A DNA stretch of 64,000 nt, taken from positions 1 through 64,000 of the forward strand of contig JAEWHP010000017.1 in NCBI GenBank assembly GCA_023387735.1. The letters run 5' to 3'. Made by a program: the position numbers and the translations under genes. Positions 8,285 through 17,557 of the stretch are shown here, piece after piece (position 1 is the first letter of the stretch; every line of letters begins with the position of its first letter). Source of the DNA: Pseudomonadota bacterium. Lineage in GTDB: Bacteria > Pseudomonadota > Alphaproteobacteria > Rhizobiales > Xanthobacteraceae. Under the pieces are notes generated by a model. The model ran no database searches. It was not told the origin of the DNA and was given only the letters and a program-made list of their open reading frames with translations.

Positions 8285-9046
8285 ATGGACCGGCCGGAGC
8301 AAACCACCCATTTCGGCTTCAGGGACGTGCCCCTGGGGGACAAGCAGACGCTCGTGAACGACGTGTTTCACAGCGTGGCGCAGCGCTACGACCTGATGAA
8401 CGACCTGATGTCGGCAGGCCTGCACCGGGTCTGGAAAGACATCATGATCAACGCGCTCAACCCGCCCAGGGGCGATGCGCCGTTCGCGTTGCTCGACGTC
8501 GCCGGCGGCACCGGCGACATCGCCTTCCGCGCGGCGAAGGCCGCCGGGCTGGGCTTCCACGCCACCGTCTGCGACATCAATACCGACATGCTCGAGGTCG
8601 GCCGCAACCGCGCGCTCGCCCGGCACCTCGACCAGCAGGTGTCGTTCGTCGAAGGCAATGCCGAGGCGCTGGCTTTCCCCGATCGCAGCTTCGACGCCTA
8701 CACCATCGCTTTCGGCATCCGCAACGTGCCGCGGATCGACGCTGCGCTCCGCGAGGCCTATCGCGTGCTGCGGCCCGGCAGCCGATTTCTCTGCCTGGAA
8801 TTCTCCACCGTCGACGTCCCCGGGCTCGACCGGCTCTACGACTTCTTCTCGTTCAACGTGATCCCGCCGCTCGGCCGTGCGGTGACGGGCGATGCGGAAT
8901 CCTACCAGTACCTCGTCGAGTCGATCCGGAAGTTTCCGAGGCCCAATCAATTTGCCGAGATGATCCGCGCCGCCGGCTTCGCGCGGGTGAAGTGGGAAAG
9001 CCTCTCCGGCGGCATCGTGGCGCTGCATTCGGGCTGGCGTTTGTGA
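8285..9046 (+). CDS. ubiE: Ubiquinone/menaquinone C-methyltransferase UbiE
   Basis: A 253-residue SAM-dependent methyltransferase acting on a polyprenyl-benzoquinol intermediate in ubiquinone synthesis. Motif I is LLDVAGGTGDIAF. The UbiE signatures YDLMNDLMSAGLHRVWK near the N-terminus and RPGSRFLCLEFSTVD later are present, with DAYTIAFGIRNVP between. ATG at 8285 is preceded by GGAGACGA; a TTG one codon upstream is less likely. The gene ends in GTGA, where ubiB begins, so the two are translationally coupled. Confidence 0.97.
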   Translation: MDRPEQTTHFGFRDVPLGDKQTLVNDVFHSVAQRYDLMNDLMSAGLHRVWKDIMINALNPPRGDAPFALLDVAGGTGDIAFRAAKAAGLGFHATVCDINTDMLEVGRNRALARHLDQQVSFVEGNAEALAFPDRSFDAYTIAFGIRNVPRIDAALREAYRVLRPGSRFLCLEFSTVDVPGLDRLYDFFSFNVIPPLGRAVTGDAESYQYLVESIRKFPRPNQFAEMIRAAGFARVKWESLSGGIVALHSGWRL

Positions 9047-10617
9047 TTTCTGCGGCGACCCACATCGCGCGCCTCGTCCGCGCCGGTTACGTGTTCGCGC
9101 GTGAGGGCGTGTTCGGCGTCGTCGATCCGAGCTTGGTGCCGCCGCCCGGACAACTCGCGCTGCGGCTGGCGCGGCTGATCGAACGCCCCGGCGCCAAATC
9201 CGGTCCACGGCTGTCGCGCGCGCTGACGCGGCTCGGCCCGGCCTATCTGAAGCTCGGACAATTCCTCGCAACCCGGCCCGACGTCGTCGGCGTCGCGATG
9301 GCGCGCGATCTCGAAAGCCTGCAGGACCGGCTGCCGCCGTTCTCGCAAACCGAAGCCGAGGCCGTCATTGCCGCGTCGCTGGAACGCCCTGTGGCGCAGG
9401 CATTCGCAAGCCTCGGCCCACCAGTGGCCGCCGCCTCGATCGCGCAGGTCCATCGTGGCGAGATCGAACGCGACGGCGTCCGCCAGGCCGTCGCCGTCAA
9501 GGTGCTCCGGCCCAATGTCGCCGCGCGTTTCCGCCGCGACCTCTCCGATTTTTTCTTCGTCGCGCACAACGCCGAGGCGCATTCGGCCGAAGCGCGGCGG
9601 CTGCGGCTGATCGAGGTCATCAACACGATGTCGCGCTCGGTCGCGATGGAGATGGATCTGCGGCTGGAAGCGGCCGCGCTGTCGGAGATGGCGGAGAATA
9701 CGCGCGACGATCCGGATTTCCGCGTGCCCGCCGTCGATTGGGACCGCACCACCCATAACGTGCTGACCATGGAGTGGATCGACGGCATCGCGCTGAACGA
9801 CCATGTGCGGCTGCAGCAGTCGCATGTCGACCTGCCCGATCTCGGGCGCAAGGTGATCCAGAGTTTTCTGCGCCACGCGCTGCGCGACGGCTTCTTCCAT
9901 GCCGACATGCATCCGGGCAATCTGTTCCTCGACGATGCCGGCCGGCTGGTGGCGGTCGATTTCGGCATCATGGGCCGGCTCGGCATGAAGGAGCGGCGCT
10001 TCCTCGCCGAGATCCTGCTGGGCTTCATCACGCGCGACTATCGCCGCGTCGCCGAGGTGCATTTCGAGGCCGGCTATGTGCCGGGCCATCACTCGGTAGA
10101 GAATTTCGCGCAGGCGATCCGCGCCATCGGCGAGCCGATCCACAACCGCACCGCCGAAGAAATCTCGATGGCGAAGCTTTTGACCCTGCTGCTCGAGGTC
10201 ACCGGCCTGTTCGACATGCAGACCCGGCCCGAACTCATCCTGCTGCAGAAGACCATGGTGGTGGTCGAAGGCGTCGCGCGCGGCTTCGATCCCAAGCTCG
10301 ACATCTGGAAGGTCGCCGATCCCGTGGTGCGCGAATGGATCGAACGCAACCTCGGCCCCATCGGGCGGATCCAGGGCGCCATGTCGGGTGCGGGCGAACT
10401 CGGCCGCGTGGCGGCGAGCCTGCCGGCGATTGCGTCGCGGGCGGTTGCGGTGCTCGAGAACATGGAGAAAATGACCCGGGAAGGCGTGACGCTGTCACCC
10501 GAGACGATCGCGGCCCTGGGCCGGGCCGAGGGCCGCAGGAGCCGCTGGCGCACGGTGGCGCTCTGGGTCATCGCGGCGACCTTCATCGGGATTCTGGTGG
10601 CCATCCGGCAATTGTGA
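9043..10617 (+). CDS. ubiB: Ubiquinone biosynthesis atypical kinase/ATPase UbiB
   Basis: A 524-residue ABC1/ADCK-family protein needed for ubiquinone synthesis in the membrane. The GTG start at 9043 overlaps the ubiE stop (GTGA). Family motifs: the KxGQ segment YLKLGQFLATRPD, the Ala-rich nucleotide loop AASIAQVH, HADMHPGNLFLDD and the metal-binding VDFGIMG. The C-terminus ends in a hydrophobic stretch (VALWVIAATFIGILVAI) that would anchor it in the inner membrane. Length and order match Rhizobiales relatives. Confidence 0.96.
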   Translation: MISAATHIARLVRAGYVFAREGVFGVVDPSLVPPPGQLALRLARLIERPGAKSGPRLSRALTRLGPAYLKLGQFLATRPDVVGVAMARDLESLQDRLPPFSQTEAEAVIAASLERPVAQAFASLGPPVAAASIAQVHRGEIERDGVRQAVAVKVLRPNVAARFRRDLSDFFFVAHNAEAHSAEARRLRLIEVINTMSRSVAMEMDLRLEAAALSEMAENTRDDPDFRVPAVDWDRTTHNVLTMEWIDGIALNDHVRLQQSHVDLPDLGRKVIQSFLRHALRDGFFHADMHPGNLFLDDAGRLVAVDFGIMGRLGMKERRFLAEILLGFITRDYRRVAEVHFEAGYVPGHHSVENFAQAIRAIGEPIHNRTAEEISMAKLLTLLLEVTGLFDMQTRPELILLQKTMVVVEGVARGFDPKLDIWKVADPVVREWIERNLGPIGRIQGAMSGAGELGRVAASLPAIASRAVAVLENMEKMTREGVTLSPETIAALGRAEGRRSRWRTVALWVIAATFIGILVAIRQL

Positions 10618-10623
10618 TTGCAG

Positions 10624-10662
10624 TGATAGCACATTGTGCTAGCATTGATGGCATATTGTGCC
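10624..10662. promoter_or_regulatory. Paired dyads upstream of coaBC, candidate RHH operator
   Basis: In the 55 bp between ubiB and coaBC lies the 15-bp dyad TAGCACATTGTGCTA (10627-10641; 7-bp perfect arms, one central base) and a second, weaker dyad GGCATATTGTGCC (10650-10662; one mismatch per arm). Their centres are 22 bp apart, two helical turns, so both face the same side. The second abuts the GGAGG ribosome binding site at 10663-10667. TGATAGCA (10624-10631) resembles the half-site I recall for FitA-type antitoxins. Since the next protein starts with a FitA-like RHH domain, autoregulation is a reasonable inference. Confidence 0.5.
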
Positions 10663-10672
10663 GGAGGCCCCT

Positions 10673-12093
10673 ATGGCCAGCCTGACCATCCGCAAGCTCG
10701 ACGACGCCATCAAGTCCTACCTGCGGCTCCGCTCGGCCAAGAATGGCCGTTCGGTCGAGGAAGAAGTCCGGGTGATCCTGCGGGAGTATTGCGAGGGCAG
10801 CCCGGTGCTTACAGCGCCGTCGGCCCCGACTCCCACCCCGGCAGATCGACCGGGCGTCGAGCGCACCAACCCCGCCGGCCAGGCCAGCGTTACGCTGATC
10901 ATCGGCGGCGGCATTGCCGCCTTCAAATCGCTGGAGCTGATCCGGCGGCTGAAGGAGCGGCATGTCGACGTCCGTTGCGTGCTGACCCATGCCGCGCAGC
11001 AATTCGTGACCCCGCTTTCCGCCAGCGCGCTCTCGCATGAGCGCGTCTACACCGACCTGTTCGACCCCGGCAGCGAATTCGATGCCGGCCACATCCGGCT
11101 GGCGCGCGAGTGCGATCTGATCGTGGTGGCGCCGGCGACCGCCGACCTGATGGCGAAGATGGCGAATGGCCACGCCGACGACCTCGCCAGCGCGATCCTG
11201 CTGGCGGCCGACCGGCCGATCCTGCTGGCGCCGGCGATGAACCCACTGATGTGGAACAACGCCGCTACCCGCCGCAACGTGATGCAGCTCCGGCGCGACG
11301 GCATCCAGATGATCGGCCCCAACGCCGGCGAGATGGCCGAGGCCGGCGAAGCAGGGGTCGGGCGGATGTCCGAGGCCGTCGAAATCGCTGCCGCCGCCAT
11401 CGATATCCTGCGCCCGCCGCGCCCTCGTCCGCTCGCCGGAAAACGCGTGCTGATCACGGCAGGGCCGACGCATGAGCCGATCGATCCCGTGCGCTACATC
11501 GCCAACCGCTCCTCCGGCAAGCAGGGTTTTGCCATCGCCGCCGCGGCGCAGGCTGCAGGCGCCGACGTCACGCTGGTTTCCGGCCCGGTCGAATTGCGCG
11601 ATCCCGCAGGCGTCACGGTGATCCGGGTGGAATCGGCGCGCGATATGCTGCATCGGGTGGAAGCCGCATTGCCGGCCGACATCGCGATCTTCGCCGCCGC
11701 CGTTGCCGACTGGCGCGTTGCCAGCGAAGGCGAGCAGAAGCTGAAGAAGACCTCCGCCGGAATGCCGCCGCTGCAACTGGTGGAAAACCCGGACATCCTG
11801 GCGACGATCTCGAAGCTGAAAGACAAGCGCCCGCCGCTGGTGATCGGCTTTGCCGCCGAGACCGAGCACCTGATCGACAACGCCAAGGCCAAGATCGCGC
11901 GCAAGGGCTGCGACTGGATCGTCGCCAACGACGTCTCGCCCGCGACCGGCGTCATGGGCGGCGACCGGAACACCGTTCACCTGCTGACGCGTGACGGCGA
12001 CGACATCAGTGTTGATTCCTGGCCCGTGATGACCAAGGAACAGGTCGCGACCGAACTGGTCGCGAAAATCGCAAAGACATTGGAGCCAAATTC

Positions 12094-12097
<4 letters not shown>
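10673..12097 (+). CDS. coaBC: CoaBC with N-terminal ribbon-helix-helix domain
   Basis: A 474-residue bifunctional enzyme of CoA synthesis (phosphopantothenate-cysteine ligase and the FMN-dependent decarboxylase of its product). Residues 1-42 are an unexpected FitA/Arc-like RHH module (SLTIRKLDDAIKSYLRLR, then NGRSVEEEVRVILREY). A Pro/Thr-rich linker (43-72) leads into CoaC (GGGIAAFKSLELIRRL, catalytic His in DAGHIRLAR, PAMNPLMW) and CoaB from about 255 (LITAGPTHEPIDPVRYI, AAVADWR, LKKT). In the CoaC clamp, the ACGxxGxGRM motif of E. coli Dfp reads EAGEAGVGRM, so the Cys is Ala. ATG 10673 is set by GGAGG just upstream; a GTG at 10658 is possible. It is co-directional with ubiB and overlaps dut. 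Confidence 0.92.
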
Positions 12098-12552
<455 letters not shown>

Positions 12553-12854
12553 CAAACTCCATCAAAAATTCGGAATTCGTCCGCAAAGTCCGCCATCGCC
12601 GGTTCCGGCGGTGCGTTTTTCACAGGCAGTTTTGCGTTCACGATCTGGACTCTTACCGGCCGACTCCCGAAGGGGATACTCTCAATTGATTCGAGCGGAG
12701 CGCGACCAGCAAAAGTGGGGTCCGGTTTTGCGTCCGGGCGCGCTCTAAGTCTTTATAGCTGGCGCATAATCTCACCGCCAAACCGCTTACACTTTGGCGG
12801 ATTATGCGCTGGGGGTATACGCCGGGCCTGCATTCGTGCGTTTTGGGGCAAATA
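12553..12854. other. Intergenic region between dut and divL
   Basis: About 300 bp without a gene. It contains the dispersed palindrome at 12762-12809; upstream of it AAAAGTGGGGTCCGGTTTTG (12711-12730) resembles pieces of the same repeat class. The divL promoter must lie in the right part. I see no clear terminator after dut. Confidence 0.4.
12762..12809. repeat. Dispersed palindrome (GCGCATAATC family), copy 1
   Basis: GCGCATAATC (12762-12771) pairs perfectly with GATTATGCGC (12800-12809), with CCGCCAAA/TTTGGCGG continuing the stem. A related element is at 29004-29052. An in-frame ATG at 12804 falls inside this repeat, which argues against it being the divL start. Confidence 0.65.
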
Positions 12855-15371
12855 ATGTCGGGCGTAGTCGCGGCGATGCGTCGAAACCTGCTGTCGTGCA
12901 CCTCACTGGCGCGCCACGGCCTGATTTCACTCGCCACCGCCCTGACCGTGCCGGAACCCGCGCTTGCCGCCGACTCGGCGATCACGCAGGTGATTTCGGC
13001 CTGGCTCGACCTCAATCACCAGGAATTCGCGGCGCTGACCACGGCGCTCTCCCTGCTCGGCTTTACGGTCGTGGCCGCCATCCTTCTGATGAGGAACCGC
13101 ATCAAGGCGACGCGGACCGAACTCCGGCTCCGCGCGGACATCGCCGACCTCCAGGTCCAGGCCGACCGGCTGCGTGCCCTCCTGTTCGCCGAGCCCCAGA
13201 TCCTGATCGCCTGGGCCGCGGGCGACAACCGGCCTCAGATCAGCGGCGACACGTCGCTTCTGATCGCGCAGGATGCGACGATGAATTCGCCGCAACGCAT
13301 CCTGGCCTTCGGTACCTGGCTGCCGCCGGAACCGGCGCTGCAGATGGACCATGCCGTCGATGCCCTGCGCGAGGCCGGCGAAGGTTTTCTGCTCAACCTC
13401 TCCACCGCGAACGGCCGCGCCATCGAGGCCATGGGCCGCGCCATCGGTGGCCAGGCCATTGTGCGGATTCGCGAACTCGGCGGCCTGCGCCGGGAACTTG
13501 CGGAAGCCAACCTCCGCTACAGGAAGCTGCAGGAAGAAACCGAACTGCTGCGCGATTTCGCCGCCGCCGCGCCCTGGCCGATCTGGGCCAAGAGCGTCGA
13601 GGGCAATCTGCGTTACGCCAATGCGGCCTATGTCCGGGCCACCGAGGGCGGCAGCCCGGCCGATGCCATCCACCGCAACCTCGAACTGCTGGAGAACGAT
13701 CAGCGCGCCGAGATGAATCGGGTGCTGAGCAGCAATGCCAGCTTCAGCGCGCGGCTGCCGATCGTGGTCGGCGGCGAGCGGCGCATCTATGACGTGCAGG
13801 CGCTGAGTCTCAACACCGGTAGCGCCGGGATCGCGATCGATGCCAGCGAGGCAACCGCGTTGCGGGATGCCATGGAGCGGATGGCCGAAGCCCACAGGCG
13901 CACGCTCGACCAGCTGTCCTCGGGCGTCGCCGTGTTCGACGGCCAGCGGCGGCTCGCCTTCTACAACGAATCCTACCGCCGGCTCTGGAGCCTCGACCAG
14001 GCCTTCCTCGATTCCAACCCCGACGATTCCAGCGTGCTCGACCGGCTGCGCGCGGCCCGCAAGCTGCCCGAGCAGCCCGACTTCCGCGCCTGGAAGGCCA
14101 AGCTGCATGAGGCCTATCGCGCCGTCGAACCGGAGAACTATACCTGGTTCCTGCCTGACGGACGCGCGCTCAGCGTCGTCACCACCCCGAACCTCGAGGG
14201 TGGCGTCACCTATCTGTTCGACAACGTCACCGAAAGCCTCGACCTGGCGCGGCGGTTCGACCGGCTGACCCGGGTGCAGCACGAGACGCTCGACAATCTC
14301 GCCGAAGCGGTCGCGGTGTTCGGCAGCAACGGCCGGGTCGAGCTGTTCAACCCTTCCTTTGCGAAGATGTGGAAGCTGCCGGCGGAAGCGCTCAAGGAGC
14401 AGCCGCATATCGAGACCGTCGAAACCTGGTGCCTGCCGCTGTTCGACGACGCGCCGACCTGGCGCGCGCTGCGCGAAGCGATCACCGCGATCGACAACCG
14501 CACGCAGGTGTCGCTGAAGCTGGAACGCAAGGACGGCAGCGTGCTGGACTGCATGACCATGCCGCTGCCCGACGGCGCGACCATGCTGACGTTCCAGGAC
14601 ATAACCGACACCGAGAATGTCGAGCGCGCGCTGCGCGAACGCAACGAGGCGCTGGAGACGGCCGACCAGATGAAGGTCGATTTCGTCCACCACGTGTCCT
14701 ACGAACTGCGCGCGCCGCTCACCACCATCATCGGTTTCGCCCATTTCCTCAGCGACCCCTCGACCGGTCCGCTGACGAAGAAGCAGGCGGAATATCTCGA
14801 CTACGTCACCAAATCGACCAACGCGCTGCTCGCACTCACCAACAACATCCTCGATCTCGCCACCATCGATGCCGGCGCGATGAAGCTCGAGCTCGGCCCG
14901 GTGAATATCGAGAAGGCCATCGAGGCCGCCGCCGAGGGCATCCAGGACCGGCTGGCGACCGACCGGATCGAGCTCAAGGTCGATATCGATCCCAATATCG
15001 GCGACTTCACCGGCGACGAGCGGCGCGTGGTGCAGGTGCTCTACAATCTGCTCGCCAACGCGGTCGGGTTCTCGCCGCATGATGCGACGGTCACGATCAG
15101 CGCGCGGCGGAACGATCACCGCGTGATCTTCACCGTCAGCGACACCGGCCCCGGCATCCCGTCCGACGTCAAGGACAAGGTGTTCGACTGGTTCGAGAGC
15201 CATTCGCACGGCTCGCGGCATCGCGGCGCCGGCCTCGGCCTGTCGCTGGTGCGCTCCTTTGTGGAACTCCACGGCGGCAAGGTGCGCGTCGATTCGGTGG
15301 TCGGCAAAGGCACCACGGTGGTCTGCGACTTTCCGGTCGACCAGGCCGCCCATCGCAACGCTGCCGAATGA
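12855..15371 (+). CDS. divL: DivL-type tyrosine pseudo-histidine kinase
   Basis: An 838-residue PAS sensor kinase-like protein. An N-terminal hydrophobic segment (FAALTTALSLLGFTVVAAIL) suggests membrane anchoring, followed by a coiled segment, several PAS-like domains, a HisKA-type dimerisation region and a complete ATPase domain (DERRVVQVLYNLLANA, DTGPGIPSDV, RGAGLGLSLV). The phospho-acceptor box reads HHVSYELRAPL: the invariant His is Tyr616 (codon 14700-14702), the hallmark of DivL. In Caulobacter, DivL modulates the CckA-CtrA cell-cycle pathway instead of acting as an ordinary kinase. It is followed by tsaE/amgK with an ATGA overlap. Start chosen at 12855 (MSGVVAAM); the ATG at 12804 lies in a repeat. 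Confidence 0.9.
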   Translation: MSGVVAAMRRNLLSCTSLARHGLISLATALTVPEPALAADSAITQVISAWLDLNHQEFAALTTALSLLGFTVVAAILLMRNRIKATRTELRLRADIADLQVQADRLRALLFAEPQILIAWAAGDNRPQISGDTSLLIAQDATMNSPQRILAFGTWLPPEPALQMDHAVDALREAGEGFLLNLSTANGRAIEAMGRAIGGQAIVRIRELGGLRRELAEANLRYRKLQEETELLRDFAAAAPWPIWAKSVEGNLRYANAAYVRATEGGSPADAIHRNLELLENDQRAEMNRVLSSNASFSARLPIVVGGERRIYDVQALSLNTGSAGIAIDASEATALRDAMERMAEAHRRTLDQLSSGVAVFDGQRRLAFYNESYRRLWSLDQAFLDSNPDDSSVLDRLRAARKLPEQPDFRAWKAKLHEAYRAVEPENYTWFLPDGRALSVVTTPNLEGGVTYLFDNVTESLDLARRFDRLTRVQHETLDNLAEAVAVFGSNGRVELFNPSFAKMWKLPAEALKEQPHIETVETWCLPLFDDAPTWRALREAITAIDNRTQVSLKLERKDGSVLDCMTMPLPDGATMLTFQDITDTENVERALRERNEALETADQMKVDFVHHVSYELRAPLTTIIGFAHFLSDPSTGPLTKKQAEYLDYVTKSTNALLALTNNILDLATIDAGAMKLELGPVNIEKAIEAAAEGIQDRLATDRIELKVDIDPNIGDFTGDERRVVQVLYNLLANAVGFSPHDATVTISARRNDHRVIFTVSDTGPGIPSDVKDKVFDWFESHSHGSRHRGAGLGLSLVRSFVELHGGKVRVDSVVGKGTTVVCDFPVDQAAHRNAAE

Positions 15372-16888
15372 GTACGCCCGCGACATTCTCCGTGGCGCTG
15401 GCGAACGAGACCGCAACCGCGCATTTGATGGCAGACCTCGCGCTGCTGGTCGGACCGGGCGACGTGATCACGCTCTCGGGCGATCTCGGCGCCGGCAAGA
15501 CCGCGGCGGCGCGGGCGATGATCCGCTATCTCGCCAACGATCCGGCGCTCGAAGTGCCAAGCCCGACGTTCACGCTGGCGCAAAGCTACGATGTGCCTTT
15601 CCCGCTGCTCCATGCCGACCTCTACCGCATCAACGATTCGAGCGAGCTGGAGGAAATCGGATTATCGCCGCTGCCCGAGGGCACGCTGGCGCTGATCGAG
15701 TGGCCGGAGCGCGCAGCCGATGCGTTGCCCGAAGATCGCATCGATATCGCCTTCAGCCATCGCCCGGCGCTCGGATCGAGCGCGCGCGCCGCCGCAATCA
15801 CCGGCCACGGCAGGGGCGCAGCGCAGGTCGAGCGGCTGCGCAATCTGCGGAATTTTCTCGAAGAAGCCGGCTTCCTGAAAGCGTCACGCGAGCGCATGCC
15901 CGGCGACGCCTCGACCCGCTCCTATGCGCGGCTGGCCGGCAACAACGGCACGTCGATCCTGATGAATTCGCCGCGGCGTCCGGATGGTCCGCCGGTCTAT
16001 GACGGACAATCCTACAGCGCCGCCGTGCATCTCGCCGAAGACGTCAGGCCGTTCGTCGCCATCGACAATGGCCTGCGCGCCCGTGGCTTCTCGGCGCCAG
16101 CAATCCAGCATGGCGATCTCGATGTCGGCTTCCTGATCACCGAGGATTTCGGCAGCGCCGGCGTCATCGAAGGCGATCCGCCGCAGCCGATCGCCGATCG
16201 CTACGAGGCCGCGACCGACATGCTGGCGGAGCTGCATCACCAGTCCCTGCCCGAAACGCTGCCGCTGACGCCGCAGCTCACCTACGACATTCCAGTTTTC
16301 GATATCGATGCATGGCTGGTCGAGATCGGACTGATGCTGGAATGGTACCTGCCGGATCGCGGCGCCGAACTCAGCAGGCGACGGCGCGCAGAGTTCGTCG
16401 CGATGTGGCGCGCGCTTCTTGAGAAGCCCGCGGCCGCGCCGCGGACCTGGGTGCTGCGGGACTTTCATTCGCCCAACATCATCTGGCTCGGCGACCGCGC
16501 CGGGATCAAGCGTATTGGGCTGATCGATTTCCAGGATGCCGTGCTGGGGCCGCCCGCCTACGACCTGGTATCGCTGCTGCAGGATGCGCGGATCGACATT
16601 CCCGAGCAGCTCGAGCTGACGCTGCTGACCCGCTACATCCGCACGCGCCGCGCGGCCGACACCGATTTCGACCCGGCCGGCTTCGCCGAGCTCTACGCGA
16701 TCATGTCGGCGCAGCGAAACACCCGCTTGCTCGGCACCTTTGCCCGACTCAACCGTCGCGACGGCAAGCCGCAATATCTTCGCCACCAGCCCCGGATCTG
16801 GACCTATCTCGGCCGCTCGATGGCGCATCCGGCGCTGGCAGAATTTCGCGAATGGTACGCGGCGAATGTGCCGCCACCCGGGAACTGA
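15368..16888 (+). CDS. Fused TsaE ATPase / AmgK sugar kinase
   Basis: A 506-residue fusion. Residues 1-155 are TsaE, the ATPase of the tRNA t6A37 complex (P-loop LSGDLGAGKTAAARAM, PSPTFTLAQSY, LHADLYRI, ALIEWPERA). From about 170 comes an aminoglycoside-phosphotransferase-fold kinase of the AmgK type, which phosphorylates the anomeric carbon of MurNAc/GlcNAc in cell-wall recycling (GDASTRSYARL, catalytic LRDFHSPNIIWL, metal-binding LIDFQDAVLGPPAYDL). The start overlaps the divL stop. A murU-like gene downstream supplies the next recycling step, supporting the AmgK assignment. This fusion is annotated across alphaproteobacteria. Confidence 0.92.
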   Translation: MSTPATFSVALANETATAHLMADLALLVGPGDVITLSGDLGAGKTAAARAMIRYLANDPALEVPSPTFTLAQSYDVPFPLLHADLYRINDSSELEEIGLSPLPEGTLALIEWPERAADALPEDRIDIAFSHRPALGSSARAAAITGHGRGAAQVERLRNLRNFLEEAGFLKASRERMPGDASTRSYARLAGNNGTSILMNSPRRPDGPPVYDGQSYSAAVHLAEDVRPFVAIDNGLRARGFSAPAIQHGDLDVGFLITEDFGSAGVIEGDPPQPIADRYEAATDMLAELHHQSLPETLPLTPQLTYDIPVFDIDAWLVEIGLMLEWYLPDRGAELSRRRRAEFVAMWRALLEKPAAAPRTWVLRDFHSPNIIWLGDRAGIKRIGLIDFQDAVLGPPAYDLVSLLQDARIDIPEQLELTLLTRYIRTRRAADTDFDPAGFAELYAIMSAQRNTRLLGTFARLNRRDGKPQYLRHQPRIWTYLGRSMAHPALAEFREWYAANVPPPGN

Positions 16889-16977
16889 TTTACTTCCTGT
16901 TAGCCGGCCCGGCTTTAATGTGGAACCAGCCATGCTGCAGGCGTGGCTCCAGCCATCTTGGAACGGGAATTGCTGTC

Positions 16978-17301
16978 ATGGCGGCGGTGGAACGGCGCAA
17001 GGGGGATCGAGTCGTATTCGAGCGCGGCTTTGCTGCGCACATGATGGGCATCGACGGCACCTGGCGGCGCGACTGCGTGATGGAGGACGTCTCCGAGACC
17101 GGCGCCAAGCTGACGGTCGAGGGTTCGGTCGAGGGCCTGCATCTGAAGGAATTCTTCCTGCTGCTGTCATCGACCGGGCTGGCTTATCGCCGCTGCGAAC
17201 TCGCCTGGGTCAATGGCGACCAGATCGGCGTCAATTTCCTGAAGCAGGGCGACAAGAAGAAGAAGGCCGCCAAGCGCGGGGCCGAGGAAGCCCAGGCCTG
17301 A
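16978..17301 (+). CDS. PilZ-domain protein
   Basis: A 107-residue single-domain PilZ protein, a likely cyclic-di-GMP receptor. The N-terminal ERRKGDR supplies the RxxxR motif and EDVSETGAKL the D/NxSxxG motif; both are needed for ligand binding. A Lys/Ala-rich tail ends the protein. It sits between tsaE/amgK and murU, about 90 bp after the former, so it may be co-transcribed. No signal peptide or membrane segment. Its partner is unknown. Confidence 0.85.
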   Translation: MAAVERRKGDRVVFERGFAAHMMGIDGTWRRDCVMEDVSETGAKLTVEGSVEGLHLKEFFLLLSSTGLAYRRCELAWVNGDQIGVNFLKQGDKKKKAAKRGAEEAQA

Positions 17302-17396
17302 ATTGCCCGGAGTCCGTCGGGCGGCCGGCGTCGCATGGCCGTCACGCCCGGCGAATACAGCGTTATCGGTCCTGGCCGAATCAGAACGGGACCGTG

Positions 17397-17475
17397 GATT
17401 TTGACGTGTTTTCCGCGGGCGAACCGGTCTCCACCGGGGATCAGGTCCGGGGCAGGTTTTCGCTCGAAAACGCTA
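17397..17475. repeat. Dispersed GTTTTC-rich repeat
   Basis: GATTTTGACGTGTTTTCCGC at the left and TTTTCGCTCGAAAACGCT at the right frame GAACCGGTCTCCACCGGGG. This matches my recollection of a common Bradyrhizobium intergenic repeat, here with extra bases in the middle. It fills much of the 256-bp gap between the PilZ gene and murU, which otherwise holds only the murU promoter. Confidence 0.45.
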
Positions 17476-17557
17476 TAAATCACCACGATTGCTGGTTCAG
17501 GCGAATCGCCGTGATATGATGCACGGCACGATTTGGATGGTTCGAGAAACACCGCAG

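Noticed and set aside
8260..9042. Open frame joined upstream of ubiB
   Set aside because: It is the shifted frame of ubiE; the GTGA overlap at 9043 gives a normal-length UbiB.
12927..15416. 829-codon open frame antisense to divL, and similar long antisense frames (4715-6421, 28126-29985)
   Set aside because: They mirror real genes in high-GC DNA, show Arg/His/Gly/Asp-rich compositions without domains, and the sense frames have clear family motifs.
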